The position numbers were made by a program, and so were the translations under genes. From Thermotogota bacterium ADurb.Bin062 (GTDB lineage Bacteria > Thermotogota > Thermotogae > MWEM01), in NCBI GenBank assembly GCA_002071085.1, contig MWEM01000019.1, forward strand, positions 1-45,673: a DNA stretch of 45,673 bases, given 5' to 3'. The notes under the pieces are model-generated. The model did not search any database. It was not told where the DNA came from and was given only the letters and a program-made list of their open reading frames with translations. Of this stretch, positions 33,880 through 43,549 are shown one piece after another; the first letter of the stretch is position 1, and the number at the start of each line of letters is the position of its first letter.

Positions 33880-34860
33880 TAATCGCAGGGTAACCAACGG
33901 GCTGACTTCAATGAGTCTTTGGGGTTATCGCGGGGTAACCAACGAGACCCCGCGATACGCCCTTTGTCCTTACACAAAAGCGTATCGCGCCGTCGCGAAA
34001 AGAAGAGGCGCTTACGCCGCGATGGCTGTGCAGATTATCGCGGGGTAACCGGCGGGATGACATTGGAAGCTCACGAAGTCTCAAAATCTGCTTTCTTGTG
34101 ACCCGCCGTGGAAAGGCTGAACTTCCGGGAGCGCCCTGGGAATGCCGAACCTCCGGGCGAGCCTTGGGAACGCCGAACTTTAGTTCGGTATGTTTTACGG
34201 TTTTAATTTCAAAAAACATATTGCGGCTCTAGAAAAAACAACGGACTTGCTATATAAAAGCGCTGCGTTCGTAAAAAAGCAAAAACATGCCAACTTTAAA
34301 GTTGGCGTTCCCAGGCGTGCCCAGACGAACTCCCCTCAGTGCTCTCTGTGCCCTCCGTGCGAACCCTGTTTTCTGGGAACGCCGGACTTTAGTCCGGCAG
34401 GTCTTTTCTTTTTCTGGGAGAACCCTGTCCCTTGCCAGTTTTCCTCTGTGTTCTCCGTGCCCTCTGTGTGAGCTTCTTTTCAAGACATGCCAACTTAAAA
34501 GTTGGCGTTCCCAGGCGTTCCCAAGAATCTTTCCTCTGTGTTCTCCGTGCTCTCAGTGCGAACCCTGTTTTCTGGGAACGCCGGACTTTAGTCCGGCAGG
34601 TCTTTTCTTTTTCTGGGAGAACCCTGTCCCTTGCCAGTTTTCCTCTGTGTTCTCCGTGCCCTCTGTGTGAGCTTCTTTTCAAGACATGCCAACTTAAAAG
34701 TTGGCGTTCCCAGGCGTTCCCAAGAATCTTTCCTCTGTGTTCTCCGTGCTCTCAGTGCGAACCCTCTTTTTTCGCGCCGTCGCGAAAAGAAGAGGCGCTT
34801 ACGCCGCGATGACTACAGAGACTTAAAACCGTGCGGTCGATTCTGGTCTTGTTTCTTGAG
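33880..34860. repeat. Composite repeat block 5 with 199-bp tandem duplication
   Basis: Family C palindromes lie at 33927-33956 (full) and at about 34036 (half). Family B lies at 33984-34023 and 34771-34810. Family A hairpins lie at 34172-34189, 34289-34306, 34381-34398, 34489-34506, 34580-34597 and 34688-34705, with stems GAAC, AACTT and GGAC. Two copies of a 199-bp unit (about 34361-34559 and 34560-34758) are almost identical and contain family D tracts (TCCTCTGTGTTCTCCGTGCC). ORFs here, rich in Cys, Leu and Pro, are artefacts of family D. Confidence 0.87.
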
Positions 34861-34886
34861 TGCACCCCATAGCTTGACCACACCCC
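34825..34886 (+). repeat. Family E repeat, plus-orientation copy
   Basis: The stretch from CGTGCGGTCGATTCTGGTCT to GCACCCCATAGCTTGACCAC is the reverse complement, with scattered differences, of 2236-2303. Both lie directly next to a family B palindrome on the corresponding side. Shorter relatives are at about 2775-2800 and 45168-45200. In this copy the end merges into the promoter of the first chemotaxis gene. Confidence 0.7.
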
Positions 34887-34887
34887 A

Positions 34888-34918
34888 TTGACATTCCCAT
34901 AGTCGCTTATGATATAAT
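34888..34918 (+). promoter_or_regulatory. Promoter of the first chemotaxis receptor gene
   Basis: TTGACA (34888-34893) and TATAAT (34913-34918) are 19 bases apart, with TGA before the -10. The second receptor gene has the same spacing and the same CTTATGATATAAT ending, so both are probably read by the same sigma factor form. Confidence 0.7.
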
Positions 34919-35018
34919 CGGGGGCGATTATTTTAGGCTAACTTTTGCGCGATAATTAATACATAATTAAGATAGAATGGCTTTATATCGCAATGTAATC
35001 ATAAAGGAGCGGAAAAGA

Positions 35019-37019
35019 ATGAAGGTAAAAAGCATCCGTGGAAAACTGTTACTGTATTTTATCCCGCTATCGGTAATCGTCTTAGTAATCACAGGATTGG
35101 TCGTCGGAATACTGGCGATGAACTCGAGCCACGATCAAGCCGATGAATCTTCCAAAGAGTTGGTGCGAGCCACGGCTCGGATCGTAGAAGAGTGGCTGTT
35201 GGGGATGAAAGACGAACTACGCGACCTATCGATAACCGATGTGGTCAAGTCCTTCGATCCCGCGCGTTACACCCCGCGTTTTAAAGAAATCATCAAAGAG
35301 AGCGACGGTGTTTTTGAGTTAATATTCTTGGCAGACCCCACCGGAAAAGCGGTGACACAAACGGGCGAGATCGTGGATGTACGAGACCGGTCCTATTTCC
35401 AGGGAGTCATGTTCCAAGGGAAGAAGTTCACCGCGAGCGAGGGTTTCATCAGCCGATTCACCAACGCGCCCGCGTTTTATATCACCCACGCGGTTTACGA
35501 CAACGCCGGAAAACTCGCCGGGGTGTTGGGCGCCGCCATTTCCCTGAAAACCCTCGACGCGAAAATGGAAACGATCAAGGTCGGAAAAACCGGATACACC
35601 TATCTGGTAGACGGTCTAGGAATGATGATCACCCACGCGAAGAACAAAGAATATTTACTCAAACTGAATGTGTTGGACTCCTCAAGAGAAGGGTACAAAG
35701 GCTTGGATGTAGCCGGGAAAGAGATGGTAAAAGGGAACAGTGGCGAGCAGGATATCGTCCGACCCACGGGAGAGAAGCAAACGATCTATTTTACTCCCGT
35801 GCCAAACACCCCGAACTGGTCGCTTGTCGGCGCCTTATACGTCTCCGAGTTGCAGCAAAGGAGTACCTCTCTCTTATGGACCGTCATCATAAGCTTCGTA
35901 CTCATCATAGCCATCATTGTAGCTATCTCGGTCATCGTCGGCACAATCATATCGAGATCTTTAAAGAAACTGGCAGCGCAAGTGGACAACTTCGGGAAAG
36001 GTGACTTGACCACGACCTTCGAGGTGAAGGGTCACGACGAAATCGCACAGATAGCCGGCGCGTTGTCTGAAATGGGGAAAGACCTCAGAGAAGCGGTCGC
36101 ATCGATAGCGACAGCGACAAAGGAAGTGAGGGTCGCCTCAAACAATTTAACGAGCGTCTCGGAAAAGCAGTTAGCGGCGTCCGAAGAGTTGGCTTTACAG
36201 TCGCAGAGCGCAAGCGCCAACCTCAACAACACGGCGTCCTCGATAGAAGAGGTGAACTCCGGAGTGGAGGAGGTAGCGGCGAGCGCGCAGAACGTGGCGA
36301 AGACCGCTCAGGCCCTCTCCGCTGAGAACGAGAAGACGGCGGATAGGTCGAGAAAGGGAGAGGAAGTGGCCGCGGAAGCCGGTCGAGAGACCGAAGCGAC
36401 GGCGAAACAAACGCTGCTGGCGGCACAATTGGTACAGAAGTTAGCGGAGAACTCGAAAAACGTGGGAGAGATCGTGGAAACGATCTCCTCTATTGCTGAG
36501 CAGACGAACCTGCTGGCACTCAACGCAGCCATAGAAGCGGCGAGAGCAGGAGAAGCGGGTCGGGGCTTCGCGGTGGTGGCGGACGAGATACGGAAGTTAG
36601 CCGAAGAGAGCAAAAGGGCGACGTCGAATATCGGCTCGATCCTGAAAGAAGTGCAGAAAGACGCGGGAGAATCGAACCAGGCGACAGATAAGACGGCCGT
36701 TTTGGTCCAAGGGGTGAACGAGAAGGCGCGCGCAGTGGTGCAGCAGTTCAAGCAGCTCCTAACGATGGTTGACCACACGACGGAGATGGTCGAAAACCTG
36801 ACGGCGACCTCGCAGGAACAGGGAGCGGCGGCAGAAGAGATGGCCTCCGCAATGGCGACGACGGCGAAATCCGTACACGAGATTTCGGAGCAAATCAAAC
36901 AGATGACCGAAGGCATCGAAATCCAAGCGCAAGGGGCGCATCAAGTGAGCGCGGCGGCCGAAGAACTCGATTCCTTAGCGGAGAACCTCACCGCTCAAGT
37001 CGCGCACTTTAAGTTCTAA
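35019..37019 (+). CDS. Methyl-accepting chemotaxis protein with dCache sensor, copy 1
   Basis: This is a 666-residue receptor. A first membrane helix (about 8-33, [24 protein letters not shown]) is followed by a periplasmic dCache-type domain (about 35-270), a second helix (about 284-307, [24 protein letters not shown]), a HAMP domain, and a long coiled-coil signalling domain with the hairpin tip [19 protein letters not shown]. The ATG at 35019 is chosen because AAAGGAGCGG precedes it and the paralogue has the equivalent start. Its 5' ~300 bases and most of the signalling region are almost identical to copy 2, whereas the sensor domain differs. An intrinsic terminator follows. Confidence 0.95.
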   Translation: MKVKSIRGKLLLYFIPLSVIVLVITGLVVGILAMNSSHDQADESSKELVRATARIVEEWLLGMKDELRDLSITDVVKSFDPARYTPRFKEIIKESDGVFELIFLADPTGKAVTQTGEIVDVRDRSYFQGVMFQGKKFTASEGFISRFTNAPAFYITHAVYDNAGKLAGVLGAAISLKTLDAKMETIKVGKTGYTYLVDGLGMMITHAKNKEYLLKLNVLDSSREGYKGLDVAGKEMVKGNSGEQDIVRPTGEKQTIYFTPVPNTPNWSLVGALYVSELQQRSTSLLWTVIISFVLIIAIIVAISVIVGTIISRSLKKLAAQVDNFGKGDLTTTFEVKGHDEIAQIAGALSEMGKDLREAVASIATATKEVRVASNNLTSVSEKQLAASEELALQSQSASANLNNTASSIEEVNSGVEEVAASAQNVAKTAQALSAENEKTADRSRKGEEVAAEAGRETEATAKQTLLAAQLVQKLAENSKNVGEIVETISSIAEQTNLLALNAAIEAARAGEAGRGFAVVADEIRKLAEESKRATSNIGSILKEVQKDAGESNQATDKTAVLVQGVNEKARAVVQQFKQLLTMVDHTTEMVENLTATSQEQGAAAEEMASAMATTAKSVHEISEQIKQMTEGIEIQAQGAHQVSAAAEELDSLAENLTAQVAHFKF

Positions 37020-37062
37020 CGAAAACAGCGATACGCATAGCATCGACAACCTTCCATACACA

Positions 37063-37089
37063 CGCCGGCCTAAAAGGTTGGCGTTTTTT
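37063..37089 (+). terminator. Terminator of chemotaxis gene copy 1
   Basis: CGCCGGCC (37063-37070) pairs with GGTTGGCG (37076-37083), two of the pairs being G-T, around TAAAA, followed by six T. The same sequence follows copy 2. Confidence 0.8.
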
Positions 37090-37700
37090 GTGCTTATGAG
37101 AACGCTCTGGGAGCGCCGCGATGTCCGTGTAGATTATCGCGGGGTAACCGAAGGGATCCCGCGATTCGCCTTTTGCTTTTTAAAGCCCCGATGACCGCGT
37201 GGGTTATCGCGGGGTAAGTGGTTTTTACGACCCCGCGATCCCCCCTTTTTCCTTTCTCAAAAACGTATCGCGCCGTCGCGAAAAGAAGGGGCGCTTACGC
37301 CGCGATGCTTATTTTCCTCTGTGTTCTCCGTGTCCTCCGTGTGAACTTTTTTCAAGACATGCCAACTTAAAAGTTGGCGTTCCCAGTCCACGAAGTCTCG
37401 CGATACTTCCGAACCTTCGTGATCCGCTTTGCTGCATTTCTTTTTTCACAAACCATGCCAAACTAAAGTTTGGCGTTCCCAGGCGTTCCCAGTCCACGAA
37501 GTCTCGCGATACTTTCGAGTTTGCGTGATCCACTCTGCTGCATTTCTTTTTTCACAAACCAGGTCAAACTAAAGTTTGGCGTTCCCAGGCGTTCCCGGGA
37601 TATTCCCAGAGAGATAGGCCGATTGCAAGTCGGTCTCACTAAAAGAAAAAGTGCTTACGCCGCGATAACCTCACAAGCTCCGCGCGGCACAAAAAGGCAA
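37090..37700. repeat. Composite repeat block 6
   Basis: Family C palindromes lie at 37136-37165 (one mismatch) and 37206-37239. Family B lies at 37267-37306, with a partial copy at 37651-37670. Family A hairpins lie at 37361-37378 (stem AACTT), 37457-37474 (AAAC) and 37563-37580 (AAAC); the last two are in a roughly 106-bp duplicated unit. Family D pieces lie near 37315-37345. No gene is seen. Confidence 0.85.
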
Positions 37701-37762
37701 AAAGCGAGCCTCCTTTCCTTTTTAATTTTCGTTGCATCTCGGTATTATTCCCACACGTAACC

Positions 37763-37793
37763 TTGACAAATACTCGGTCACTTATGATATAAT
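37763..37793 (+). promoter_or_regulatory. Promoter of the second chemotaxis receptor gene
   Basis: TTGACA (37763-37768) and TATAAT (37788-37793) are again 19 bases apart, with TGA before the -10. The 100 bases between this promoter and the GTG start are not shared with copy 1. Confidence 0.7.
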
Positions 37794-37893
37794 TCTGCTT
37801 CGAAAGTCTTGACTAGTGGCACGGGCCTATTTAACATAAATAACATTGAATAAGTTTCTTTACACACAAAATCGCGAAAAGGGGTTGAAAAGA

Positions 37894-39894
37894 GTGAAAT
37901 TAAAAAGCATCCGTGGAAAACTATTGATGTATTTTATCCCGCTATCGGTAATCGTCTTAGTAATCACAGGATTGGTCGTCGGAATACTGGCGATGAACTC
38001 GAGCCACGATCAAGCCGATGAATCTTCCAAAGAGTTGGTGCGAGCCACGGCTCGGATCGTAGAAGAGTGGCTGTTGGGGATGAAAGACGAACTACGCGAC
38101 CTATCGATAACCGATGTGGTCAAGTCCTTCGATCCCGCGCGTTACACCCCGCGTTTTAAAGAAATCATCAAAGAGAGCGACGGTGTTTTTGAGTTAATAT
38201 TCTTGGCAGACCCCACTGGTAAAGCCATTTCAGAGAAGGGCGAAACCGTGAATGTGGGCGATCGGGACTACTTCCAAGACGTTATGTTTAAGGGGAAAAA
38301 GTTCACTGTGAGCGAGGGTTTCATTAGCCGATTTTCGAATGATCCTGTGTTTTACATCACCCACGCGGTTTATGACAACGCGGGGAAGCTTGCGGGTGTG
38401 TTAGGCGCTGCCGTTACCCTGAAAACCCTCGACGCGAAAATGGAATCGATCAAGATCGGGAAGGCCGGGTACACCTATCTGGTGGACGGAACAGGGATGA
38501 TCATCACTCACGCTAAAAACAAAGAATACGTGCTCAAGCTCAACGTATTGGAAGGTTCGTCGGTGGGGTACAAGCATTTAGAGGAAGCCGGGAAAGAGAT
38601 GATAAGAGGGAACAGCGGCGAGCAGGATATCGTCCGACCTACGGGAGAGAAGCAAACGCTATTTTTTACTCCCGTGCCAAACACCCCAAACTGGTCGCTT
38701 GCCGGCGCGATGTACACCTCCGAGATTCAGGAGAGGAGTCTCTCTCTTCTATGGGTAGTCATCATAAGCTTCGTACTCATCATAGCCATCATTGTAGCAA
38801 TCTCGATCATCGTCGGCACAATCATCTCGAGATCTCTAAAGAAGTTGGCGATACAAGTGGACAAATTCGGGCAAGGGGACCTGACCACAACCTTCGAAGC
38901 GAAGGGTCACGACGAAATCGCACAGATAGCCATTGCCCTGTCTGAAATGGGGAAAGATCTCCGAGAGGCGGTTGCATCGATAGCGAGCGCTACAAAAGAA
39001 GTGAAGGTCGCTTCAAACAATCTAGCGGATGTCTCGGAAAAACAGTTAGCAGCGTCCGAAGAGTTGGCTTTACAGTCGCAGAGCGCAAGCGCCAACCTCA
39101 ACAACACGGCGTCCTCGATAGAAGAGGTGAACTCCGGAGTGGAGGAGGTAGCGGCGAGCGCGCAGAACGTGGCGAAGACCGCTCAGGCCCTCTCCGCTGA
39201 GAACGAGAAGACGGCGGATAGGTCGAGAAAGGGAGAGGAAGTGGCCGCGGAAGCCGGTCGAGAGACCGAAGCGACGGCGAAACAAACGCTGCTGGCGGCA
39301 CAATTGGTACAGAAGTTAGCGGAGAACTCGAAAAACGTGGGAGAGATCGTGGAAACGATCTCCTCTATCGCAGAACAGACGAACCTGCTGGCGCTCAACG
39401 CAGCCATAGAAGCAGCGAGAGCAGGAGAAGCGGGTCGGGGTTTCGCGGTTGTGGCGGACGAGATACGGAAGTTAGCCGAAGAGAGCAAAAGGGCGACGTC
39501 GAACATCGGATCGATCCTGAAAGAAGTGCAGAAAGACGCGGGAGAATCGCACCAGGCGACAGATAAGACGGCCGTTTTGGTCCAAGGGGTGAACGAGAAG
39601 GCGCGCGCAGTGGTGCAGCAGTTCAAGCAGCTCCTAACGATGGTTGACCACACGACGGAGATGGTCGAAAACCTGACGGCGACCTCGCAGGAACAGGGAG
39701 CGGCGGCAGAAGAGATGGCCTCCGCAATGGCGACGACGGCGAAATCCGTACACGAGATTTCGGAGCAAATCAAACAGATGACCGAAGGCATCGAAATCCA
39801 AGCGCAAGGGGCGCATCAAGTGAGCGCGGCGGCCGAAGAACTCGATTCCTTAGCGGAGAACCTCACCGCTCAAGTCGCGCACTTTAAGTTCTAA
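37894..39894 (+). CDS. Methyl-accepting chemotaxis protein with dCache sensor, copy 2
   Basis: This 666-residue paralogue of the preceding receptor starts at a GTG after AAAAGGGG. Residues 1-108 are nearly identical to copy 1. The distal sensor domain, second membrane helix and HAMP region differ at many positions (for example [19 protein letters not shown] against [19 protein letters not shown]). From [18 protein letters not shown] to the end the proteins are identical except N to H at one residue. Both keep the same adaptation and CheA/CheW-contact segments, so they probably signal through the same array with different ligands. Confidence 0.95.
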   Translation: MKLKSIRGKLLMYFIPLSVIVLVITGLVVGILAMNSSHDQADESSKELVRATARIVEEWLLGMKDELRDLSITDVVKSFDPARYTPRFKEIIKESDGVFELIFLADPTGKAISEKGETVNVGDRDYFQDVMFKGKKFTVSEGFISRFSNDPVFYITHAVYDNAGKLAGVLGAAVTLKTLDAKMESIKIGKAGYTYLVDGTGMIITHAKNKEYVLKLNVLEGSSVGYKHLEEAGKEMIRGNSGEQDIVRPTGEKQTLFFTPVPNTPNWSLAGAMYTSEIQERSLSLLWVVIISFVLIIAIIVAISIIVGTIISRSLKKLAIQVDKFGQGDLTTTFEAKGHDEIAQIAIALSEMGKDLREAVASIASATKEVKVASNNLADVSEKQLAASEELALQSQSASANLNNTASSIEEVNSGVEEVAASAQNVAKTAQALSAENEKTADRSRKGEEVAAEAGRETEATAKQTLLAAQLVQKLAENSKNVGEIVETISSIAEQTNLLALNAAIEAARAGEAGRGFAVVADEIRKLAEESKRATSNIGSILKEVQKDAGESHQATDKTAVLVQGVNEKARAVVQQFKQLLTMVDHTTEMVENLTATSQEQGAAAEEMASAMATTAKSVHEISEQIKQMTEGIEIQAQGAHQVSAAAEELDSLAENLTAQVAHFKF

Positions 39895-39937
39895 CGAAAA
39901 CAGCGATACGCATAGCATCGACAACCTTCCATACACA

Positions 39938-39965
39938 CGCCGGCCTAAAAGGTTGGCGTTTTTTT
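39938..39965 (+). terminator. Terminator of chemotaxis gene copy 2
   Basis: The same stem and TAAAA loop as after copy 1 (39938-39945 with 39951-39958), followed by seven T. Confidence 0.8.
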
Positions 39966-40280
39966 GGTTATGGGAGCGCCGCGATGGGCCTGTGGGGTTA
40001 TCGCGGGGTAACCAACGGGACCCCGCGATCCTGACGAAACTCTGCGATCCAGCTGTAAAAAAAACGTATCGCGCCGTCGCGAAAAGAAGGGGCGCTTACG
40101 CCGCGATGCCCTGGGCGGTTATCGCGGGGTAACCAAAGGGCTGACTTCGGAAAACCACGAAGTCTCGCGATCCGCCCTTTGTCCTTACTCAAAAGCGTAT
40201 CGCGCCGTCGCGTAAAGAAGAGGCGCTTACGCCGCGATGCTTGTTTTCTCTAAAGTCGGTGTTCCCAGGCGTGCCCATTT
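39966..40280. repeat. Composite repeat block 7
   Basis: Family C lies at 40000-40029 (perfect 10-bp stem) and as a long-loop form at 40121-40171. Family B lies at 40068-40107 and 40199-40238. The arrangement C-B-C-B is regular, with a variable spacer. No gene is seen; the remaining bases up to 40370 show nothing I can name. Confidence 0.85.
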
Positions 40281-40379
40281 CCCTCCCTACCGTTTCACCA
40301 CTTTACGACATCTTTCCACAACCCTCCACAACCCCTTATAGTCCTCAATCGAGACTATTCTATCGGCAGAAAAATAGTG

Positions 40380-40385
40380 TATAAT
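40380..40385 (+). promoter_or_regulatory. -10 element of the mgtC-transglutaminase operon
   Basis: TATAAT lies 20 bases before the GTG start of mgtC, with GGAGGG (40395-40400) between. It is not an exact extended -10 and no -35 is seen. Confidence 0.45.
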
Positions 40386-40405
40386 CCACGCAATGGAGGG
40401 ATTCG

Positions 40406-41062
40406 GTGGCGTTTAGCTTCGAAAAAAACTTAGAGTATATGTTGCGTATAACTCTCGCTATGCTCGGCGGGTTGGCGATCGGTATCAACCGAGAGAAGCT
40501 CCAACGTCCGGCGGGCTTGCGGACGCACGCCTTGATCGCCGTGGGGTCCGCTTTCTTCGCCCTGCTCTCGGGCGAGTATTTTGGTGGTATTTTGGGAGGT
40601 GACCCGGGGCGAATAGCCGCGCAAATCGTTACTGGCATAGGGTTTATGGGAGCCGGTACCATAATGAGACGCGGATTCACCGTCACAGGATTGACGACCG
40701 CGGCGACGCTATGGGTATCCGCGTCGATCGGCGTCGGCTTCGGGGTGGGAGAATTTTACTTAGGCGGTTTCATGACTTTGGCCGTGCTCTTGACGCTGAC
40801 CGTCGTGAAAAGACTCGGCTTAGCCCTCAGTAAAAATCGCACGCGCTTCGTCATTGAAATGGTCTATGGGAAAAATGGATTCCAGAAAGTTGTAGACTGG
40901 CTTTTTGAGAATAGAATCACCGCGGGCTCTCTGTACTATGAAACCGACGGCGAGAGGGTCACGATCTCTATCAGTGTCGATCCGGACACCGTGGAAAGAT
41001 TAAAACAGAAGTGGAGCGAACTTCTAAACTTCAAAGAAATTCGTTCCCTCGAAATCAAATGA
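40406..41062 (+). CDS. MgtC/SapB family membrane protein
   Basis: This 218-residue protein has four to five N-terminal helices with the MgtC signature GGLAIGINREKLQRPAGLRTHALIAVGSA and GGDPGRIAAQIVTGIGFMGAGTIMRRG, and a small soluble C-terminal domain (about 145-218) of ACT-like appearance. The family is linked to growth at low Mg2+ and to ATP synthase or cation control. The start is GTG with GGAGGG. It shares ATGA with dapF, so translation is coupled. Confidence 0.92.
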   Translation: MAFSFEKNLEYMLRITLAMLGGLAIGINREKLQRPAGLRTHALIAVGSAFFALLSGEYFGGILGGDPGRIAAQIVTGIGFMGAGTIMRRGFTVTGLTTAATLWVSASIGVGFGVGEFYLGGFMTLAVLLTLTVVKRLGLALSKNRTRFVIEMVYGKNGFQKVVDWLFENRITAGSLYYETDGERVTISISVDPDTVERLKQKWSELLNFKEIRSLEIK

Positions 41063-41835
41063 TTTGCGTTCGATACGCCGCTTGCGGCAACACGTTCACG
41101 ATCGTTTTCGGAGAAGTGATCGAAGACAAAGAAAAACCGAAGGTCGTCCGATCGATTGTGGCCGAGATGGACGGCGTCATCTTTGTCGAAAAGACAGAGT
41201 CTTCGTTCTTTATGGACTACTTCAACCGTGACGGGTCCCGCGGTGAGATGTGTGGCAATGGGGCGCGCGCCTTCATCAAAGCGTTGTACGACCGCGGTGA
41301 ATGCGCTCTCGGACAGCTGCTGGTCTTCGATACTTACAGCGGGATTTTATACGGACGGATGCTGGCGGCCGACAGGGCTGAGGTGTTGATGCCCCAACCG
41401 GAATTCTTGTCTATGTTCCACCACGAAGGCTGGAAAGGCGCCTTTTACAGTGTGGGGGTTCCGCATCTGGCGTTTTTTATGCGAACCGTTAGCGGGGTCG
41501 ATGTGGAGGGATACGGGTACTATTTCAGCCATCTGAGAGATAATTCATCGGGGGTATCGCCCTTTCCGGTGTCCACCAACGTTAACTTTTTTTCTGAAGA
41601 GGATGAGGGTCTGTTCGTCCGCACCTACGAGCGTGGGGTATGGCGCGAGACGGCCTCTTGCGGAACCGGCGCTACCGCGTGCGCCGCTTTCTATCGAAAA
41701 ATGACCGGACAACAGTCTAGCGCAATTCGGGTAACCACAAAAGGCGGCGTCCTCACGGTGCGCTTCGATCGCCCTCACCCACAAAAGGAAGGCGAAGCCA
41801 CGTATTTAGAAGGCACGATAGAACACTATCCCTAA
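41059..41835 (+). CDS. dapF: Diaminopimelate epimerase
   Basis: This 258-residue enzyme turns LL- into meso-diaminopimelate for lysine and peptidoglycan. Both catalytic cysteines are present: C65 in EMCGNGARAF and C201 in ASCGTGATAC. The N-terminal motif is CGNTF where GNDF is usual, a conservative but notable change. The ATG at 41059 overlaps the mgtC stop; the longer frame from 41011 lies inside mgtC. No other dap gene is adjacent. Confidence 0.9.
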   Translation: MICVRYAACGNTFTIVFGEVIEDKEKPKVVRSIVAEMDGVIFVEKTESSFFMDYFNRDGSRGEMCGNGARAFIKALYDRGECALGQLLVFDTYSGILYGRMLAADRAEVLMPQPEFLSMFHHEGWKGAFYSVGVPHLAFFMRTVSGVDVEGYGYYFSHLRDNSSGVSPFPVSTNVNFFSEEDEGLFVRTYERGVWRETASCGTGATACAAFYRKMTGQQSSAIRVTTKGGVLTVRFDRPHPQKEGEATYLEGTIEHYP

Positions 41836-41846
41836 AGGAGGTTGAC

Positions 41847-42686
41847 ATGAAGTTATTCATCTCACTCGATATGGAAGGTATCGCCGGAACCTTTAACTGG
41901 CAGCAGGAAACGACTCAGGATCGGGCGCTCGTGAGAAAATGGATGGCGCAGCAGATAGAATGGGTCATCGAGGGCATTCGGCAAAGCCCGAAAAACGCGA
42001 TGGTCACTGAGATCACTTTGGCCGATTCTCACAGCAACGGAGACAATCTCGCTTATGACATCACCGGTTTGGACGAACGCTTATCACTGATCTCCGGGAA
42101 CCCACGCCCAAACTATATGATGCCTACTCTAGATGGCAGTTATGACACCGTTTTCTTGATCGGCTATCACGCCGGAGCCGGAACCCCTTATGGCAATATG
42201 GACCACACCTATTCGAATTCGACGATACACAGCCTGTGGATCAACGGAAAAGCGATGAACGAAACCTTCATCAACTCCGCCTACGCCTCTTGTTTTTCAA
42301 TCCCCGTCTCCTTGATCGTGGGGGACAAAGCCCTCAAAGACCAAGTGATGGTCGAAGGAGGGATGCCTTGGGTCGAGTTTGTCGTGACAAAAGAGGCGCT
42401 CTTCAAATTCGCCGCAAAACAACGTCCTCTGGAGTGTGTACGAGAAGAAACGAGCAAGGCGGTGCAAAAAGCCCTCGCCAAAGATTTTAAAAAGCTCCCC
42501 TTGTACGGCTTCCAAAAACCCTACGAATTGAAAATAGAGTTCCAAACATCCAACCAAGCGGACTTCGCCTCTATGATCCCTTTGGTCGAACGAATCGATG
42601 GGCGCACCCTTCGCTTCGTCTCCGAAGATTTCAAACAAATCTTCGAAGCCTGTATATACCTCCCCGCTCTCGCGCGGCAGGGATAA
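41847..42686 (+). CDS. D-aminopeptidase, DppA family (M55)
   Basis: This 279-residue zinc peptidase removes N-terminal D-amino acids from short peptides. The metal-binding motifs are SLDMEGIAGT at the N-terminus, LADSHSNGDN and GYHAGAGTPYGNMDHTYSN. Length and motifs match DppA; there is no signal peptide, so it works in the cytosol. AAAGGAGG lies five bases before the ATG. It sits between dapF and a murein LD-carboxypeptidase gene, which suggests use of D-Ala-containing wall peptides. Confidence 0.92.
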   Translation: MKLFISLDMEGIAGTFNWQQETTQDRALVRKWMAQQIEWVIEGIRQSPKNAMVTEITLADSHSNGDNLAYDITGLDERLSLISGNPRPNYMMPTLDGSYDTVFLIGYHAGAGTPYGNMDHTYSNSTIHSLWINGKAMNETFINSAYASCFSIPVSLIVGDKALKDQVMVEGGMPWVEFVVTKEALFKFAAKQRPLECVREETSKAVQKALAKDFKKLPLYGFQKPYELKIEFQTSNQADFASMIPLVERIDGRTLRFVSEDFKQIFEACIYLPALARQG

Positions 42687-42688
42687 CG

Positions 42689-43549
42689 GTGAGGATAGGC
42701 GTCGTCAGCCCGTCCTCTCTGCCTAAAAGCGAACGACTGTTTAAAGGGCTTTCTCTTCTACGCGATCAAGAGAGCCAGCTGATCATTGGCAAGAGCTGTT
42801 TCCATTATCTCTCCCCATTGGAGCGCGCCGAAGAACTCGAGAAGATGGAGGATATCTGTGATCTCCTTCTATGCTCTCGTGGGGGTTGCGGCAGTTTCCA
42901 GCTGGCCCCTTTTTTGACTAGGGGATTCAAGATTCCGATCTGCGGATACAGCGATATCACCTTTTTACTCCTGTGGCAGTACGCTCACGGGGAACGGGCC
43001 TTTCACGGACCGATGCTCTGCGATTTTCAACGACCGACAGACATCCAGCCCTCCTTTCTGCCTTTCCTGCGAAACGATATCACGCTGCCCTATCGTTACC
43101 CCGGGATGAAAAGAACTTGGCCGCTGCGCCTAGGCCAGGCCGTCGGACGGTTACTGGCAGTCAACCTATCGCTGCTGATCGCGTGTTTACCCTTTTTTGG
43201 AGACAAGCTTCTGGATGGCTCGGTACTATTCTTGGAAGACGTTTCGGAATCGGTGGATTCGATCGAGCGGTACCTGTGGGCGCTAAGACATTACCCTACG
43301 TTCGCCAGAGTCAAAGGGGTCGTGTTCTCGGCTTTAACCGAAACACGCCGCGCATCAAACGATTATCGGCTGCGTGATGTCTTGACGCGGTGGGCTCAGG
43401 AAGCCGGCATTCCCTGCTTCATCGGGTTTCCCGCATATCACGGGAAGTACATAAAGCACTGTTTACCCATCGGCGGAACCGTCGAGATCGACAGCGAGAC
43501 TGGGACCGTCACACTTCTATCTTTAGGAGGCGCGCTATGGAATTCTTAG
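42689..43549 (+). CDS. Murein LD-carboxypeptidase (S66)
   Basis: This 286-residue peptidase is of the LdcA/S66 type, which cuts the terminal D-Ala from the meso-DAP-D-Ala bond of tetrapeptides. The catalytic serine is S88 in CGYSDITFLL. The glutamate (FLEDVSES) and histidine (HGKYIKHCLPIGG) segments of the Ser-Glu-His triad follow. The start is GTG (42689), two bases after the dppA stop, with only a weak ribosome site, so translation probably depends on dppA. Its 3' end overlaps the next gene by 13 bases. Confidence 0.9.
   Translation: MRIGVVSPSSLPKSERLFKGLSLLRDQESQLIIGKSCFHYLSPLERAEELEKMEDICDLLLCSRGGCGSFQLAPFLTRGFKIPICGYSDITFLLLWQYAHGERAFHGPMLCDFQRPTDIQPSFLPFLRNDITLPYRYPGMKRTWPLRLGQAVGRLLAVNLSLLIACLPFFGDKLLDGSVLFLEDVSESVDSIERYLWALRHYPTFARVKGVVFSALTETRRASNDYRLRDVLTRWAQEAGIPCFIGFPAYHGKYIKHCLPIGGTVEIDSETGTVTLLSLGGALWNS

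Noticed and set aside
34287-34891. Several overlapping Cys/Leu/Pro-rich open frames, internally repeated
   Set aside because: They are translations of the 199-bp tandem unit with family D tracts and are equally open on both strands.
36308-36916. 202-residue open frame opposite the chemotaxis signalling domain (also at 39183-39791)
   Set aside because: It is Ala/Ser/Cys-rich and present in both paralogues only because the coding strand is identical; it is a shadow of the coiled-coil region.
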